Below are positions 1 to 8,067 of a stretch of 64,000 bases of DNA, piece after piece; position 1 is the stretch's first letter, and every line of letters starts with the position of its first letter. A model generated the notes under the pieces. That model was not told where the DNA came from. It ran no database searches and was given only the letters and a program-made list of their open reading frames with translations. The DNA is from Anaerolineae bacterium (lineage in GTDB: Bacteria > Chloroflexota > Anaerolineae > Aggregatilineales > Phototrophicaceae): the NCBI GenBank assembly GCA_020849765.1, contig JADLAY010000058.1, positions 124,001-188,000 on the forward strand, written 5' to 3'. The position numbers and the translations under genes were made by a program.

Positions 1-1
1 G

Positions 2-436
2 ACGATGCCGGAGGGTCTGCACACGGACGTGGGCGAGCGCGGCGCGCACCTGAGCATGGGCCAGCGCCAGCTCGTCAGCCTGATGCGTGTGCTGGCGCAG
101 AAACCGGCCATCTTCGTGCTCGACGAGGCGACGGCCAGCGTCGACCCGTTCACCGAGGCGCAGATTCAGGAAGCGATCGAGATGATCCTCAAGTGCTCGA
201 CCTCGATCCTGATCGCGCATCGCTTGAGCACGGTGCGCAGCGCGGATCGAATCATTGTCCTGCGCGAGGGGCGCATCATCGAAGAGGGCAGCCACGATCA
301 ACTCATGGCGCAGGGCGGCCACTACGCCGAACTCTACAACACCTACTTCCGCCACCAATCGCTCGAATACGTCGAGAACGCCAAGACGATGTTCGATGCA
401 TCCGATGCGCCGCGCACGCACGCCGCAGGGAATTGA
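2..436 (+). CDS. ABC exporter ATP-binding domain, C-terminal part (5' end outside window)
   Basis: The reading frame is open from base 2, so the gene starts upstream of the window; 144 residues are visible. They hold the second half of an ABC nucleotide-binding domain: the signature LSMGQRQL near residue 17, Walker B with catalytic Glu in IFVLDEATASVD, and the switch His in AHRLST. The A-loop, Walker A and any membrane domain are missing from view. The wording of signature and H-loop is that of the MsbA/MdlB exporter class, in which a six-helix membrane domain precedes this ATPase. Substrate cannot be told. The last 30 residues are a family-variable tail. Confidence 0.9.
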   Translation, partial: TMPEGLHTDVGERGAHLSMGQRQLVSLMRVLAQKPAIFVLDEATASVDPFTEAQIQEAIEMILKCSTSILIAHRLSTVRSADRIIVLREGRIIEEGSHDQLMAQGGHYAELYNTYFRHQSLEYVENAKTMFDASDAPRTHAAGN

Positions 437-496
437 ACCGGGCGCGTTGGCCTATTGGTGGTATCATGGCCTCAAGACCGTAAGGAGTGGGGCGCG

Positions 497-1069
497 ATGT
501 CGGCATTAGCCAATAAGCGATGGACCGTCGAAGAATATCTGGCTTTCGAGCGCGATAGCGACGAGAAGCACGAGTTCATCGACGGTAACGTTTACCTGAT
601 GACAGGCGCAAGTCGCGAACACAACCTCATCGTCTTCAGCCTGGCAACCATTCTCGGCAATCAGTTGCGCGGCCGAGCTTGTGAAGCCTACGCCAATGAT
701 ATGCGCGTCAAGGTGAGGCGGCAGGATTACACTTATCCCGATGTGACCGTCGTCTGCCATCCGCCAGAGTTCGAAGATGCGGATGTCGACACTTTGCTCA
801 ATCCCACGCTGCTCATCGAAGTCTTGTCGCCGTCTACGGAGCAGTACGATAGGGGCAAGAAGTTCGAGACTTATCGCACCCTCAAGTCGTTGCAAGAGTA
901 TGTGCTGATCGCGCAAGATCGCCCGCACGTCGAGCATTACGTCCGCCAGGATCAAGGCATGTGGATGTTTTCAGAGGTCAATGGATTGGATGCCTCACTC
1001 GAGTTGACCTCGATTGGCTGCGCGCTAACGCTGGCAGACATCTACGAGAAAGTAACCTTCGCCGATTGA
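497..1069 (+). CDS. Uma2 family endonuclease-like protein
   Basis: A 190-residue protein with the PD-(D/E)XK-type Uma2 (DUF820) pattern: WTVEEYLAFERDSDEKHEFIDG at the N-terminus, then YPDVTVVC around residue 85 and LLIEVLSPSTEQYDRGKK around residue 110, which carry the acidic and Lys active-site positions of the family. I chose the ATG at 497 because it follows TAAGGAGTGG at 481-490 and gives the normal family N-terminus; an upstream GTG at 455 adds 14 unsupported residues. Uma2 proteins are common in Chloroflexota and cyanobacteria, and their role is not settled. A second, divergent member lies at 57120-57668. Confidence 0.85.
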   Translation: MSALANKRWTVEEYLAFERDSDEKHEFIDGNVYLMTGASREHNLIVFSLATILGNQLRGRACEAYANDMRVKVRRQDYTYPDVTVVCHPPEFEDADVDTLLNPTLLIEVLSPSTEQYDRGKKFETYRTLKSLQEYVLIAQDRPHVEHYVRQDQGMWMFSEVNGLDASLELTSIGCALTLADIYEKVTFAD

Positions 1070-1133
1070 AACGATGACAAACAGCGAATTAGCGGTGTTG
1101 TCGACACGCTGATGCGCTGAAGAGTTAAACTCC

Positions 1134-1168
1134 GTTAGCTGACAGCTGAACGCCGATAGCCAATACTC
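1134..1168. repeat. Heptad repeat array
   Basis: Five successive 7-bp units, GTTAGCT, GACAGCT, GAACGCC, GATAGCC, AATACTC, in the gap between the Uma2 and acetamidase genes. The units keep a G at position 1 and GC or CC near the end. The same phased style occurs at 8211-8278, 12774-12801, 18951-18978, 23232-23259 and 55821-55862. It ends two bases before the GGGGG ribosome binding site of the next gene. Confidence 0.5.
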
Positions 1169-1179
1169 AGGGGGACTCA

Positions 1180-2115
1180 ATGTCGACTCGCCACGTGCTC
1201 AACGCCGAACGCCGCACCCTTCACGGCCATTTCTCGCGCGATCTGCCGCCCGTCCTGACGATTGATCCCGGCGACACGGTGCGCTTCCAGTGCCTCGACG
1301 TCGGCTGGGGGCTGGAGCCGCATAACGGAATCGACGGTAACCGGCGCGAATTTCCGGGGCGCGATCCGGTGCTTGACGATGGCCATGCGCTGACCGGCCC
1401 GGTCTTCATCCGCGGCGCCAAGCCGGGCAATACACTGGTCGTGCGCGTCGACGCGATCGAGGTCGGCCAGTGGGGCACGACGATGGCGGGTGGTTGGCAC
1501 AACGCCTGGAACGACCGGCTCGGCATCAGCGAGGAGGGCATCTTCCACGTCTGGACGTTCAACCACGAGGCGCAGACGGCGCGCAATCAGCATGGCCAGA
1601 CGGTCACGCTGCGCCCGTTCATGGGCATCTACGGGATGCCGCCCGCCGAACCTGGTGTCCATTCGACCGTCCCCCCGCGCGCGACCGGCGGCAACATCGA
1701 CTGCAAAGAACTGGTCGTGGGCAGCACGCTTTACTTGCCGGTAGCGGTCGAGGGCGGTCTCTTCAGCACCGGTGATGGGCACGCCGTCCAGGGTGACGGC
1801 GAGATCTGCGTCACCGCCATCGAATGCCCGATGGATCGTGTCGATTTGACCTTCGACCTGCTCGATGACATGCCACTGACGACGCCGATCGCCAATACGC
1901 CCGCCGGATGGGTCACACTCGGCTTCCACGAAGATCTGAATGAAGCGATGGTCATCGCGCTGGAAGCGATGCTGGCGTTGATCCAGCGGCTGCACGGCCT
2001 GAGCCGCCTGGATGCGCTCGCGCTCGCCAGCCTGACGGTCGATTTCCGCATCACGCAGGTCGTCAACGAGGTGCGCGGCGTCCACGCCGTCCTGCCCCAC
2101 GGCGCTATTCGCTAG
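1180..2115 (+). CDS. Acetamidase/formamidase family protein
   Basis: A 311-residue protein of the FmdA/AmdA family, which hydrolyses acetamide or formamide to the acid and ammonia. Family features seen in order: a beta-rich N-terminus opening HVLNAERRTLHGHFS, an extended acidic loop GPVFIRGAKPGNTLVVRV near residue 70, the ATGGNIDCKEL segment near residue 165 and STGDGHAVQGDGE near residue 195, which hold the metal-binding acidic and His residues. The ATG follows GGGGGACTCA. The usual length is 300-400 residues, so this is complete. No transporter or regulator for amides is next to it, so the physiological substrate is open. Confidence 0.88.
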   Translation: MSTRHVLNAERRTLHGHFSRDLPPVLTIDPGDTVRFQCLDVGWGLEPHNGIDGNRREFPGRDPVLDDGHALTGPVFIRGAKPGNTLVVRVDAIEVGQWGTTMAGGWHNAWNDRLGISEEGIFHVWTFNHEAQTARNQHGQTVTLRPFMGIYGMPPAEPGVHSTVPPRATGGNIDCKELVVGSTLYLPVAVEGGLFSTGDGHAVQGDGEICVTAIECPMDRVDLTFDLLDDMPLTTPIANTPAGWVTLGFHEDLNEAMVIALEAMLALIQRLHGLSRLDALALASLTVDFRITQVVNEVRGVHAVLPHGAIR

Positions 2116-2220
2116 CGAATCGCGACTGTCCTTGGCGACAGTTGAAGATTTCTGATCGGGGATACGTGACGAAATCTGTTAAAATTCGGTCAATGTCATG
2201 CGTCCAAGGGTACACAACTC

Positions 2221-2646
2221 ATGACCGATCATCCCGTGCTCGTCAACCTGCCTGATGCGATTTTCGATCCGCTACGCCAGATTGCGGAGGAAAAAGGGCA
2301 GTCTGTCGAGGCTATCCTGATCGAGCAGCTTCGTTCGGTACAGTCGGTTGTGCTCCCTGCACTTTCCGCCGACGAAGAACGTGAGTTGATCGCCTTTAAG
2401 TTTCTCTCCGAGGACACTCTGCGCGCCATCGCCAAAGAGCAGATGCCGGACGCGATGCAGGCGCAGTTGCAGCAGCTGATGGATAAGAACAACCTCGGCA
2501 CCATCACACCGGCGGAGCATGGCGAACTGACTGAGCTTGTGGAGCGCAGCCAGCGCCTCATGCTGCGCAAAGCCTGGGCCGCCGGGATTCTGATGGAGCG
2601 CGGGCACTCTATTACAGGCGCGGACTTCGCCGACGATCATGAATGA
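2221..2646 (+). CDS. Conserved hypothetical protein paired with HNH endonuclease
   Basis: A 141-residue, strongly helical protein that I cannot assign to a named family. Residues 7-40 (LVNLPDAIFDPLRQIAEEKGQSVEAIL) look like a strand followed by two helices, as in ribbon-helix-helix antitoxin-like proteins. The rest is a charged helical domain including LTELVERSQRLMLRKA. Its stop overlaps the start of the HNH gene by 8 bp, so the two are translationally coupled. Small helical proteins directly upstream of HNH genes are often seen in cyanobacteria and Chloroflexota; a role as partner or inhibitor of the nuclease is only a guess. Confidence 0.75.
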   Translation: MTDHPVLVNLPDAIFDPLRQIAEEKGQSVEAILIEQLRSVQSVVLPALSADEERELIAFKFLSEDTLRAIAKEQMPDAMQAQLQQLMDKNNLGTITPAEHGELTELVERSQRLMLRKAWAAGILMERGHSITGADFADDHE

Positions 2647-3052
2647 TCGCTCCCGGGCAGAGATCGTCCGTGTCGTTCATCAACGTGCGAATTACTGCTG
2701 TGAATACTGCCAGACCTGCCAGAAAGTCTGCGGGCAAGCGATGCACGTGGAGCACATCAATCCTGAAGGGGGCAATGACCTCGACAATCTCTGTCTTGCC
2801 TGCGCAACCTGTAACTTGAGTAAGGCGTTGGCGACGAGCGCGCTTGATCCTTTGACCAGTGAAGAGATACAGTTGTTCAATCCGCGGCAGCAGCTTTGGG
2901 CCGACCATTTCGAATGGATGGACAACGGCGCTGTCATCCGCGGCAAGACAGCGACCGGACGAGCGACCATCTTGCGCTTGAAGATGAATATGGAACGTGT
3001 GGTCACTGCTCGGCGTATCTGGATCATCGCGGGCGCGCATCCACCGCGTTAA
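2639..3052 (+). CDS. HNH endonuclease
   Basis: A 137-residue protein made almost entirely of one HNH (beta-beta-alpha metal) nuclease domain. The zinc pair CEYC lies near residue 20, the catalytic HVEHI near residue 38, the Asn in DNLC near residue 49, and the second zinc pair CATCN near residue 55, followed by LSKA. After the domain come roughly 70 residues with no known motif. It starts inside the end of the preceding small gene (8-bp overlap). No methyltransferase or restriction partner is near, so it is an HNH of unknown target rather than a recognisable restriction enzyme. Confidence 0.88.
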   Translation: MNDRSRAEIVRVVHQRANYCCEYCQTCQKVCGQAMHVEHINPEGGNDLDNLCLACATCNLSKALATSALDPLTSEEIQLFNPRQQLWADHFEWMDNGAVIRGKTATGRATILRLKMNMERVVTARRIWIIAGAHPPR

Positions 3053-3074
3053 GCGAATGTGATATCCCAACCAC

Positions 3075-3105
3075 TTGACTTAGAGTGCACTCTAAGTTGT
3101 AGACT
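3075..3105 (+). promoter_or_regulatory. MerR-type promoter with 20-bp palindromic operator
   Basis: A -35 TTGACT (3075-3080) and -10 TAGACT (3100-3105) are separated by 19 bp instead of 17, the hallmark of promoters twisted open by MerR regulators. The perfect dyad ACTTAGAGTGCACTCTAAGT (3078-3097) fills the spacer and matches the known style of AdhR/NmlR operators. The expected start of transcription, about 7 bp after the -10, is 3112, which is the A of the merR ATG. Confidence 0.85.
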
Positions 3106-3111
3106 CGAAGT

Positions 3112-3543
3112 ATGAACACACACGACGATCAACTCACCATCCAGGAAGCCGCTGAAGTGATCGGCTTGAGCGCCCATACGCTGCGCTACTATGAGCGCAT
3201 CGGCCTCATCCACCCGATCAACCGGGCGTCGAATACGCACCGCCGCTACACGCGCGACGACGTCGGCTGGCTCGACTTTCTGAACAAACTGCGCGCGACT
3301 GGCATGTCGATTCGCCAGATGCAGGCCTATGCCCAGCTTCAGCGCGAGGGGGACGTCACGCTGCCCGAACGCGTCGAGATGCTCAAACTGCACCGGCAGG
3401 AAGTCGAGGCGCACATGGATGTGCTGCGCGAGTTTCTCAAGCTGATCTGCTACAAGATCGAGTTGTATGAGGGTATCCTGGCCGAGGCGGAGGCCGCGAT
3501 CGAAGACTCGACGACACGCATCGAAACCGGCGCGGAAGCGTAA
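3112..3543 (+). CDS. MerR family transcriptional regulator (AdhR/NmlR-like)
   Basis: A 143-residue MerR regulator. The N-terminal winged helix-turn-helix is LTIQEAAEVIGLSAHTLRYYERIGLI (residues 8-33), followed by the wing RRYTRDDV and a long dimerisation coiled coil. The spacing and the operator style at 3075-3105 point to the AdhR/NmlR branch, which responds to aldehydes or other electrophiles. One Cys is visible (LICYK, about residue 113), so a single-thiol sensor is possible. It almost certainly controls itself and the aldo/keto reductase 20 bp downstream. The promoter sits so close that the mRNA may be leaderless. Confidence 0.92.
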   Translation: MNTHDDQLTIQEAAEVIGLSAHTLRYYERIGLIHPINRASNTHRRYTRDDVGWLDFLNKLRATGMSIRQMQAYAQLQREGDVTLPERVEMLKLHRQEVEAHMDVLREFLKLICYKIELYEGILAEAEAAIEDSTTRIETGAEA

Positions 3544-3563
3544 CGACGAAGGGAGATCGAGAT

Positions 3564-4424
3564 ATGATTCCACAACTCGCATTCGGACGCACGGGGCACC
3601 TGAGCACGCGCACGATCTTCGGCGGCGCGGCGCTCGGTGGTGTCACCCAGGACGACGCCGACCGGACGCTCGACGTTCTGCTCGAATACGGAATCAATCA
3701 CATCGACACGGCGGCCAGCTACGGCGACTCCGAACTGCGCATCGGGCCGTGGATGGCGCAGCATCGCAACGACTTCTTCCTCGCCACCAAGACCGGCGAG
3801 CGCACCTATCAGGCCGCGCGCGACGAACTGCATCGCTCGCTCGACCGCCTGCACGTCTCCAGCGTCGATCTGATCCAACTGCACTATCTGGTCGATCCGC
3901 AGGAGTGGGAAGTCGCCATGGGGCCGGGCGGCGCGCTCGAAGCGGTGATCGAGGCGCGCGAACAAGGGCTCACGCGCTACATCGGCGTGACCGGCCACGA
4001 CGTCGTCGTCGCCGGGATGCACAAGCGCAGCCTCGAACGATTCGATTTCGACTCCGTGCTGCTGCCCTACAACTACATCATGATGCAGAACCCTGAGTAC
4101 GCGGCGGATTTCGAGACGCTGACGACCATGTGTAGAGTCCATAACGTCGCCGTGCAGACGATCAAGGGCATCACCCGTTCGCCGTGGCAGGAAGGGCAGG
4201 CGCGCACGACCACGACCTGGTACGCGCCGCTGACCGATCAGCCCGCCATCGACCGCGCGGTCTGGTGGGTACTCGGCAATCCGCAGGTTTTCCTCAACAC
4301 CGCCAGCGACATCCACATGCTGCCGAAGATCCTCGACGCCGCCAGCCGCTTCGAAGCGCGCCCGTCCGACGGCGAGATGGAAGCGGATGTCGCCACCTAC
4401 CAGATGGCGCCGTTGTTCACGTAG
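3564..4424 (+). CDS. Aldo/keto reductase family protein
   Basis: A 286-residue (alpha/beta)8 NAD(P)H-dependent oxidoreductase. The catalytic tetrad is readable: Asp and Tyr in HIDTAASYGDSE (about residues 49 and 54), Lys in ATKTGER (about 79) and His in IQLHYL (about 110). The ATG at 3564 follows AAGGGAGATCGAG. It is co-transcribed with the MerR gene, which fits detoxification of reactive aldehydes sensed by that regulator; this is inference from the pairing. A bidirectional terminator follows at 4448-4475. Confidence 0.9.
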   Translation: MIPQLAFGRTGHLSTRTIFGGAALGGVTQDDADRTLDVLLEYGINHIDTAASYGDSELRIGPWMAQHRNDFFLATKTGERTYQAARDELHRSLDRLHVSSVDLIQLHYLVDPQEWEVAMGPGGALEAVIEAREQGLTRYIGVTGHDVVVAGMHKRSLERFDFDSVLLPYNYIMMQNPEYAADFETLTTMCRVHNVAVQTIKGITRSPWQEGQARTTTTWYAPLTDQPAIDRAVWWVLGNPQVFLNTASDIHMLPKILDAASRFEARPSDGEMEADVATYQMAPLFT

Positions 4425-4447
4425 TCACTCGCAAGCAATCCAAAACA

Positions 4448-4475
4448 AAAAACCGCGTCATCTGGCGCGGTTTTT
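4448..4475. terminator. Bidirectional intrinsic terminator
   Basis: A 10-bp stem AAAAACCGCG / CGCGGTTTTT with an 8-nt loop (4458-4465) and T-runs in both directions, between the convergent aldo/keto reductase and the minus-strand gene at 4491-5585. A 42-bp stretch around it (4438-4479) recurs at 7906-7947 with one base changed. Confidence 0.8.
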
Positions 4476-4490
4476 CATGCCTGGTTGCCA

Positions 4491-5585
4491 TCATGGCGTC
4501 AGGTGGTGGACGATGTTCTTCAAATTCGCCTCGACCTCTTCGGGGCGCGGCACACGATCTTGCAGGAGTTGGGAGAAGGCCCCGGCTTTATCTTCGCGTG
4601 TCGCGTTGTGATACGCCTGCCTGAAGAGGCCTCGCGCCCATGCCATTCGCACAATCGCCCAGAAGACGGGTGAATTGATGACTTCGGGTTGCTGCTCCAG
4701 CACCTGAAGGTCGGGCGTGCTGATGCGCGCGATTTGCGGAATCGCCACGTTTGCCCAGCCCAGTGACCAGATCGCTTCAAATCTTACGCGGACGGGCCAG
4801 TTGACGTGTTCGGCCACGGAAAGATGTGCATCGCAGAACAGGTCGACCAGATCGTCTCCGTAGGGCGCAACGAACACCTCCGGGTATGCATAAGCGATCC
4901 ACTCCAGCACATTCGCGCAGTGATAGGCCGCCGACGGACGATCGCTTTCGACGGCCATAGTCAGCGTCTTCAACAGCGATCTTGTGACCTGGGCAAGATG
5001 CTCTTCGATATGACTGTCGCAGAAGAGGGGTACCAATCCACGGAGCAAGACGATGGTCTTCCATTCCTCGTCTGCCCAGTCTGCGTCCGGTTTCATGGAG
5101 ACTTCGTTGCAGAACCGATCGCAGATCTCTCGGTAAACGCGGTAATCGCCTTCGACCAATGTCCACGCTCTCGTGAAGTAGGCGTGCCATTCGGGGGAGA
5201 TCGCACACGTATCCGAGCCGGGCATGGTGAAGGTGAAGTAGACCTTGTCGTTGTAGGTCGCGGTCTTGTCAAATAGGGTAGTCTGCGGGCCGAGTTCGTA
5301 GGCCGCAAAGCCGATCTTCAACTGAGCATCCGCTGGCAGCAAGTGGCTGATCCGAGCACGCAGCTTGCTTTCAACGTCCTTGCCGGTATCCGTCTTCCAA
5401 TCGAGCGGCAAGCTCCATTCTATGAGCGGTTTGAATGGCCGCTTCATCTGATAGAGACAAACGAACTTGAAGATCGGTGCCTGGTCGGGGTCGAGAGTGG
5501 AAGTGACCTGCCTATTCTCAGTGGCCAAATTCTGCCATATGGGGTCGGGCAGGCTATCGATGAGATGTGCGAAGACTGATGACAT
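4491..5585 (-). CDS. Hypothetical protein, helical-repeat-like C-terminus
   Basis: A 364-residue protein I do not recognise. The first 130 residues look mixed alpha/beta. From about residue 140 onward it is helical, with many Trp, Leu and Ala (for example the segment around VNWPVRVRFEAIWSLGWANV), which resembles HEAT-like packing. No signal peptide, membrane helix or catalytic motif is evident. The ATG at 5585 is preceded by GAAGAG; an upstream TTG at 5618 is possible but less likely. It is the last gene of a minus-strand run DUF4062 - pyrD - this gene, 53 bp after pyrD. Confidence 0.75.
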   Translation of the reverse strand: MSSVFAHLIDSLPDPIWQNLATENRQVTSTLDPDQAPIFKFVCLYQMKRPFKPLIEWSLPLDWKTDTGKDVESKLRARISHLLPADAQLKIGFAAYELGPQTTLFDKTATYNDKVYFTFTMPGSDTCAISPEWHAYFTRAWTLVEGDYRVYREICDRFCNEVSMKPDADWADEEWKTIVLLRGLVPLFCDSHIEEHLAQVTRSLLKTLTMAVESDRPSAAYHCANVLEWIAYAYPEVFVAPYGDDLVDLFCDAHLSVAEHVNWPVRVRFEAIWSLGWANVAIPQIARISTPDLQVLEQQPEVINSPVFWAIVRMAWARGLFRQAYHNATREDKAGAFSQLLQDRVPRPEEVEANLKNIVHHLTP

Positions 5586-5638
5586 GGTCTTATGCTCTTC
5601 AAATGCTCTTTCAGCCAAAACTATCCGAGCGAACGTCG

Positions 5639-6730
5639 TTAACTAACTTTCCCGGCGCCAATGATTTCCTGTAGATGGCGGGCGTCGCTTTGCGCAAGTA
5701 ACGTTCCAAGACGCGCACAACAATCACGCACGAACAACGGCCCCTGGTAGACCAGACCCGTGTATGCCTGAACCAGACTGGCGCCTGCGAGCAGCTTTTC
5801 CCAGACGTGATCCCCGCTGAAGACGCCCCCAACGCCAATGATGGGCAGCTTGGCCTCGGTTTGCTGGTAGATGTAACGGATGATTTCCGTTGAGCGGCTG
5901 CGCAGCGGTGCGCCGCTCAAGCCGCCCTCCCTGTTCTGGAGTGGGCTTGACAGGCCTTCGCGCGCGGTTGAAGCGTTCGTCGCCACAATCCCACTCGTTT
6001 CATGCTTAAGGCAGACGTCGAGGATCTGATCCAGTTCCGGCCAGGAAATGTCCGGCGCAATCTTGACCAGCAGCGGTTTGGGCTTGTCCGTGGCCGACAG
6101 GCGCGTATTGAGCCCCTGCAAATGAGTGAGCAGTATGTCGAGGGCGTCACGATTTTGCAGCGCACGCAGACCAGGCGTGTTCGGCGAACTGATGTTGACG
6201 ACGAAGTAGTCGCCGACCGGATACAGGCGCTCCAGCCCTGCCAGGTAATCTCGATAGGCATCCTGCTGCGGCGTGTCCTTGTTTTTGCCCAGGCTGATGC
6301 CGATCGGATAGGCATGAGACAGCCCGTCCAGGTTACGCCGCACGGCATCCATGCCGGTGCTCGGAAATCCGAGCCTGTTGATCAGAGCATCATCTGGAAG
6401 CAAGCGGAACAGCCGTCTACCGGCATTGCCCGGCTGTGGCGTGGGCGTGACCGTGCCGACTTCGACGAAGCTGAACCCCAGCAGGTTGAAGCTGTCCGGG
6501 CAGATTGCATCCTTGTCGAATCCTGCTGCCAGCCCAAGCGGATGCTCGAATCGCATGCCGAGCACTTCGACAGCCAGGTTGTCTGCGGGCGGCGCAAATG
6601 TCTCCTTCAAGAATGATCTCGCCAGATCGGACTTCGCTGCGGTCGTCATGGCGAACATGGCCAGCGAATGAGACAACTCAGGGTCGACGAGGCTTCCAAA
6701 CCGCCTGAACAAGGCTGCGTAAATATTCAT
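5639..6730 (-). CDS. pyrD: Dihydroorotate dehydrogenase (quinone), class 2
   Basis: A 363-residue class 2 enzyme, which oxidises dihydroorotate to orotate with FMN and passes electrons to membrane quinone. The N-terminal amphipathic segment (MNIYAALFRRFGSLVDPELSHSL) is the membrane-docking helix pair of class 2. FMN-site motifs are GLAAGFDKDA, EVGTVTPTPQPGN and GVGGVFSG; the catalytic base is Ser in VNISSPNTPGL, not the Cys of class 1. It starts 30 bp after the DUF4062 gene ends, and no other pyrimidine gene is nearby, so its place in this operon is unexpected. Confidence 0.95.
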   Translation of the reverse strand: MNIYAALFRRFGSLVDPELSHSLAMFAMTTAAKSDLARSFLKETFAPPADNLAVEVLGMRFEHPLGLAAGFDKDAICPDSFNLLGFSFVEVGTVTPTPQPGNAGRRLFRLLPDDALINRLGFPSTGMDAVRRNLDGLSHAYPIGISLGKNKDTPQQDAYRDYLAGLERLYPVGDYFVVNISSPNTPGLRALQNRDALDILLTHLQGLNTRLSATDKPKPLLVKIAPDISWPELDQILDVCLKHETSGIVATNASTAREGLSSPLQNREGGLSGAPLRSRSTEIIRYIYQQTEAKLPIIGVGGVFSGDHVWEKLLAGASLVQAYTGLVYQGPLFVRDCCARLGTLLAQSDARHLQEIIGAGKVS

Positions 6731-6760
6731 GAGCTTAACAGTTTCACGAGCTCTCCCGAC

Positions 6761-7792
6761 CTAACTTAAGGTTTGCAGTAAAGCGCTCGACTCTTGACCC
6801 TCCTCACATCCGGCATCGGCATGCACCGCTTGTTCCAGGTGCTCTCGAATCTCGGCAAGGTACCGGATTCGAGGCGTTTGTTTGCTCAGGTAGTATTTTG
6901 CGATCTCGAGGTGGATGCGCGCTTGCTGGGAAGGCTCACCGTGTCGATTAATCACGTCGAGCGAACGTTTGATCGCGCTGATGTGGCCAAGCCTGACCAG
7001 AGCCACCAACCGCATGTAGTGGACTTTGCAGTCGACATTCTTTGGGCTGTCCGCGGCTATGAGAATATCGCGCGTCAATTCGTAGCAGAGCGACCAGTAG
7101 TTTTGTCTGAATGCGTAGTCGGCCTTTTGAACCAGGGATTGAGAAATGGATGGCTCCGAAGCTGAGATCGGGGTGCTGCTCCCGGATTCGACTAACTGGG
7201 CGATCAGCTTGCGCATGTGATCTTCGAACTTGCGCGCGAAATCGTCTGGGCTCTCATAGGTGTTGAAACCTCGAAGAATCGCTCTGGTGTCGAGATCGGA
7301 GAATTTCGCGAAGAACGCTTCAAGCCTTTCCCACTGCTTGATGATCTCGTCGCGTTCAGGATCGCGCAGGCCGATCACTGGTTCTTGAGTACACCGGTAC
7401 ACGAGCACTTTGGGATAGTCGCACATGAGGGCAACTTGAATGGCGTCTTCGTACTCCCATTCCGTGCCAGAGAGGAAGGGTTCGCCGTTCGCCTTCTTGT
7501 ACTCCGGGTAAGGAAGCGGTGTGCCCATGCGATGCTTGAAGAGCACCGCCACAATGTCGCAATCCGATGGCTTTCGAAGACCCTGATCGATCGCGCGTTG
7601 AGGTGTCATATGCGCCAGCATCGGCATTCCCGTTGGGTCCTGATCCCAGGCGATCACCTCCAGGTGTACAAGCTTGCTGAGCAGCGGGTCGCTGTTCAAG
7701 TGCTCGATGGCGGATCTCGCGAGCTGGCGCTCTTCCTTTACATCGCCGGGGGATGACAGAAAAACACGAATGAGACGCGGCGGCGCTTCCAT
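6761..7792 (-). CDS. DUF4062 domain protein with helical (TPR-like) C-terminus
   Basis: A 343-residue protein. Residues 1-140 form a DUF4062 domain: VFLSSPGDVKEERQLA, then HLEVIAWDQDPTGMP and the SDCDIVAVLFKHRMGTPLP strand-loop. DUF4062 has a TIR-like fold by family description and often precedes NACHT or TPR regions in signalling or defence proteins. Here the C-terminal half (from about residue 215) is helical with TPR-like pairs. The ATG at 7792 is preferred over 7831 because a good -10, TATAAT on the minus strand at 7830-7835, would place the transcript start inside the longer form. Function is unknown. Confidence 0.78.
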   Translation of the reverse strand: MEAPPRLIRVFLSSPGDVKEERQLARSAIEHLNSDPLLSKLVHLEVIAWDQDPTGMPMLAHMTPQRAIDQGLRKPSDCDIVAVLFKHRMGTPLPYPEYKKANGEPFLSGTEWEYEDAIQVALMCDYPKVLVYRCTQEPVIGLRDPERDEIIKQWERLEAFFAKFSDLDTRAILRGFNTYESPDDFARKFEDHMRKLIAQLVESGSSTPISASEPSISQSLVQKADYAFRQNYWSLCYELTRDILIAADSPKNVDCKVHYMRLVALVRLGHISAIKRSLDVINRHGEPSQQARIHLEIAKYYLSKQTPRIRYLAEIREHLEQAVHADAGCEEGQESSALLQTLS

Positions 7793-7905
7793 GTGCTTGC
7801 TGCCTTGGGTGAGGTGTCTTCGTATCGACATTATATACTTGCTTGTTTTGACCGATGGTCACCCCCATCCCATGACGAATGGATGTATTCTTCGGGTTTT
7901 CCCTC

Positions 7906-7947
7906 ATCCAAAACAAAAAACTGCGTCATCTGGCGCGGTTTTTCATG
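7906..7947. terminator. Second copy of the 42-bp terminator-like sequence, next to tRNA-Gln
   Basis: Matches 4438-4479 at 41 of 42 positions; the change (C to T at 7922) turns one pair of the stem into a T-G wobble read on the plus strand. The hairpin (7916-7943) begins 7 bases after the 3' end of the minus-strand tRNA-Gln and has a T-run on that strand, so it can serve as the tRNA terminator and also block transcription from the other side. Confidence 0.65.
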
Positions 7948-7949
7948 TG

Positions 7950-8020
7950 CTGGGGGACCTGGATTCGAACCAGGATTAACGGATCCAAAGTCCGCGGTTC
8001 TGCCGTTGAACTATCCCCCA
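7950..8020 (-). tRNA. tRNA-Gln (anticodon TTG)
   Basis: Read on the minus strand the 71-nt sequence folds as a standard cloverleaf: acceptor stem TGGGGGA/TCCCCCA, D arm with GTTCAACGGCAGAAC, anticodon arm GCGGA-CTTTGGA-TCCGT, and T arm CTGG-TTCGAATC-CAGG. The loop CTTTGGA places TTG at positions 34-36, reading the Gln codon CAA (and CAG by wobble). The discriminator is G and the CCA end is not encoded. Confidence 0.95.
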
Positions 8021-8067
8021 ATGGCTGTCTGGCATTATAGCAGACGACCCGCGAGCGTCAATCCGCG

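Noticed and set aside
7950..8020. tRNA gene as an integration site for a genomic island
   Set aside because: No integrase and no repeat of the tRNA 3' end was seen in the window; only the terminator-like 42-bp copy next to it is duplicated.
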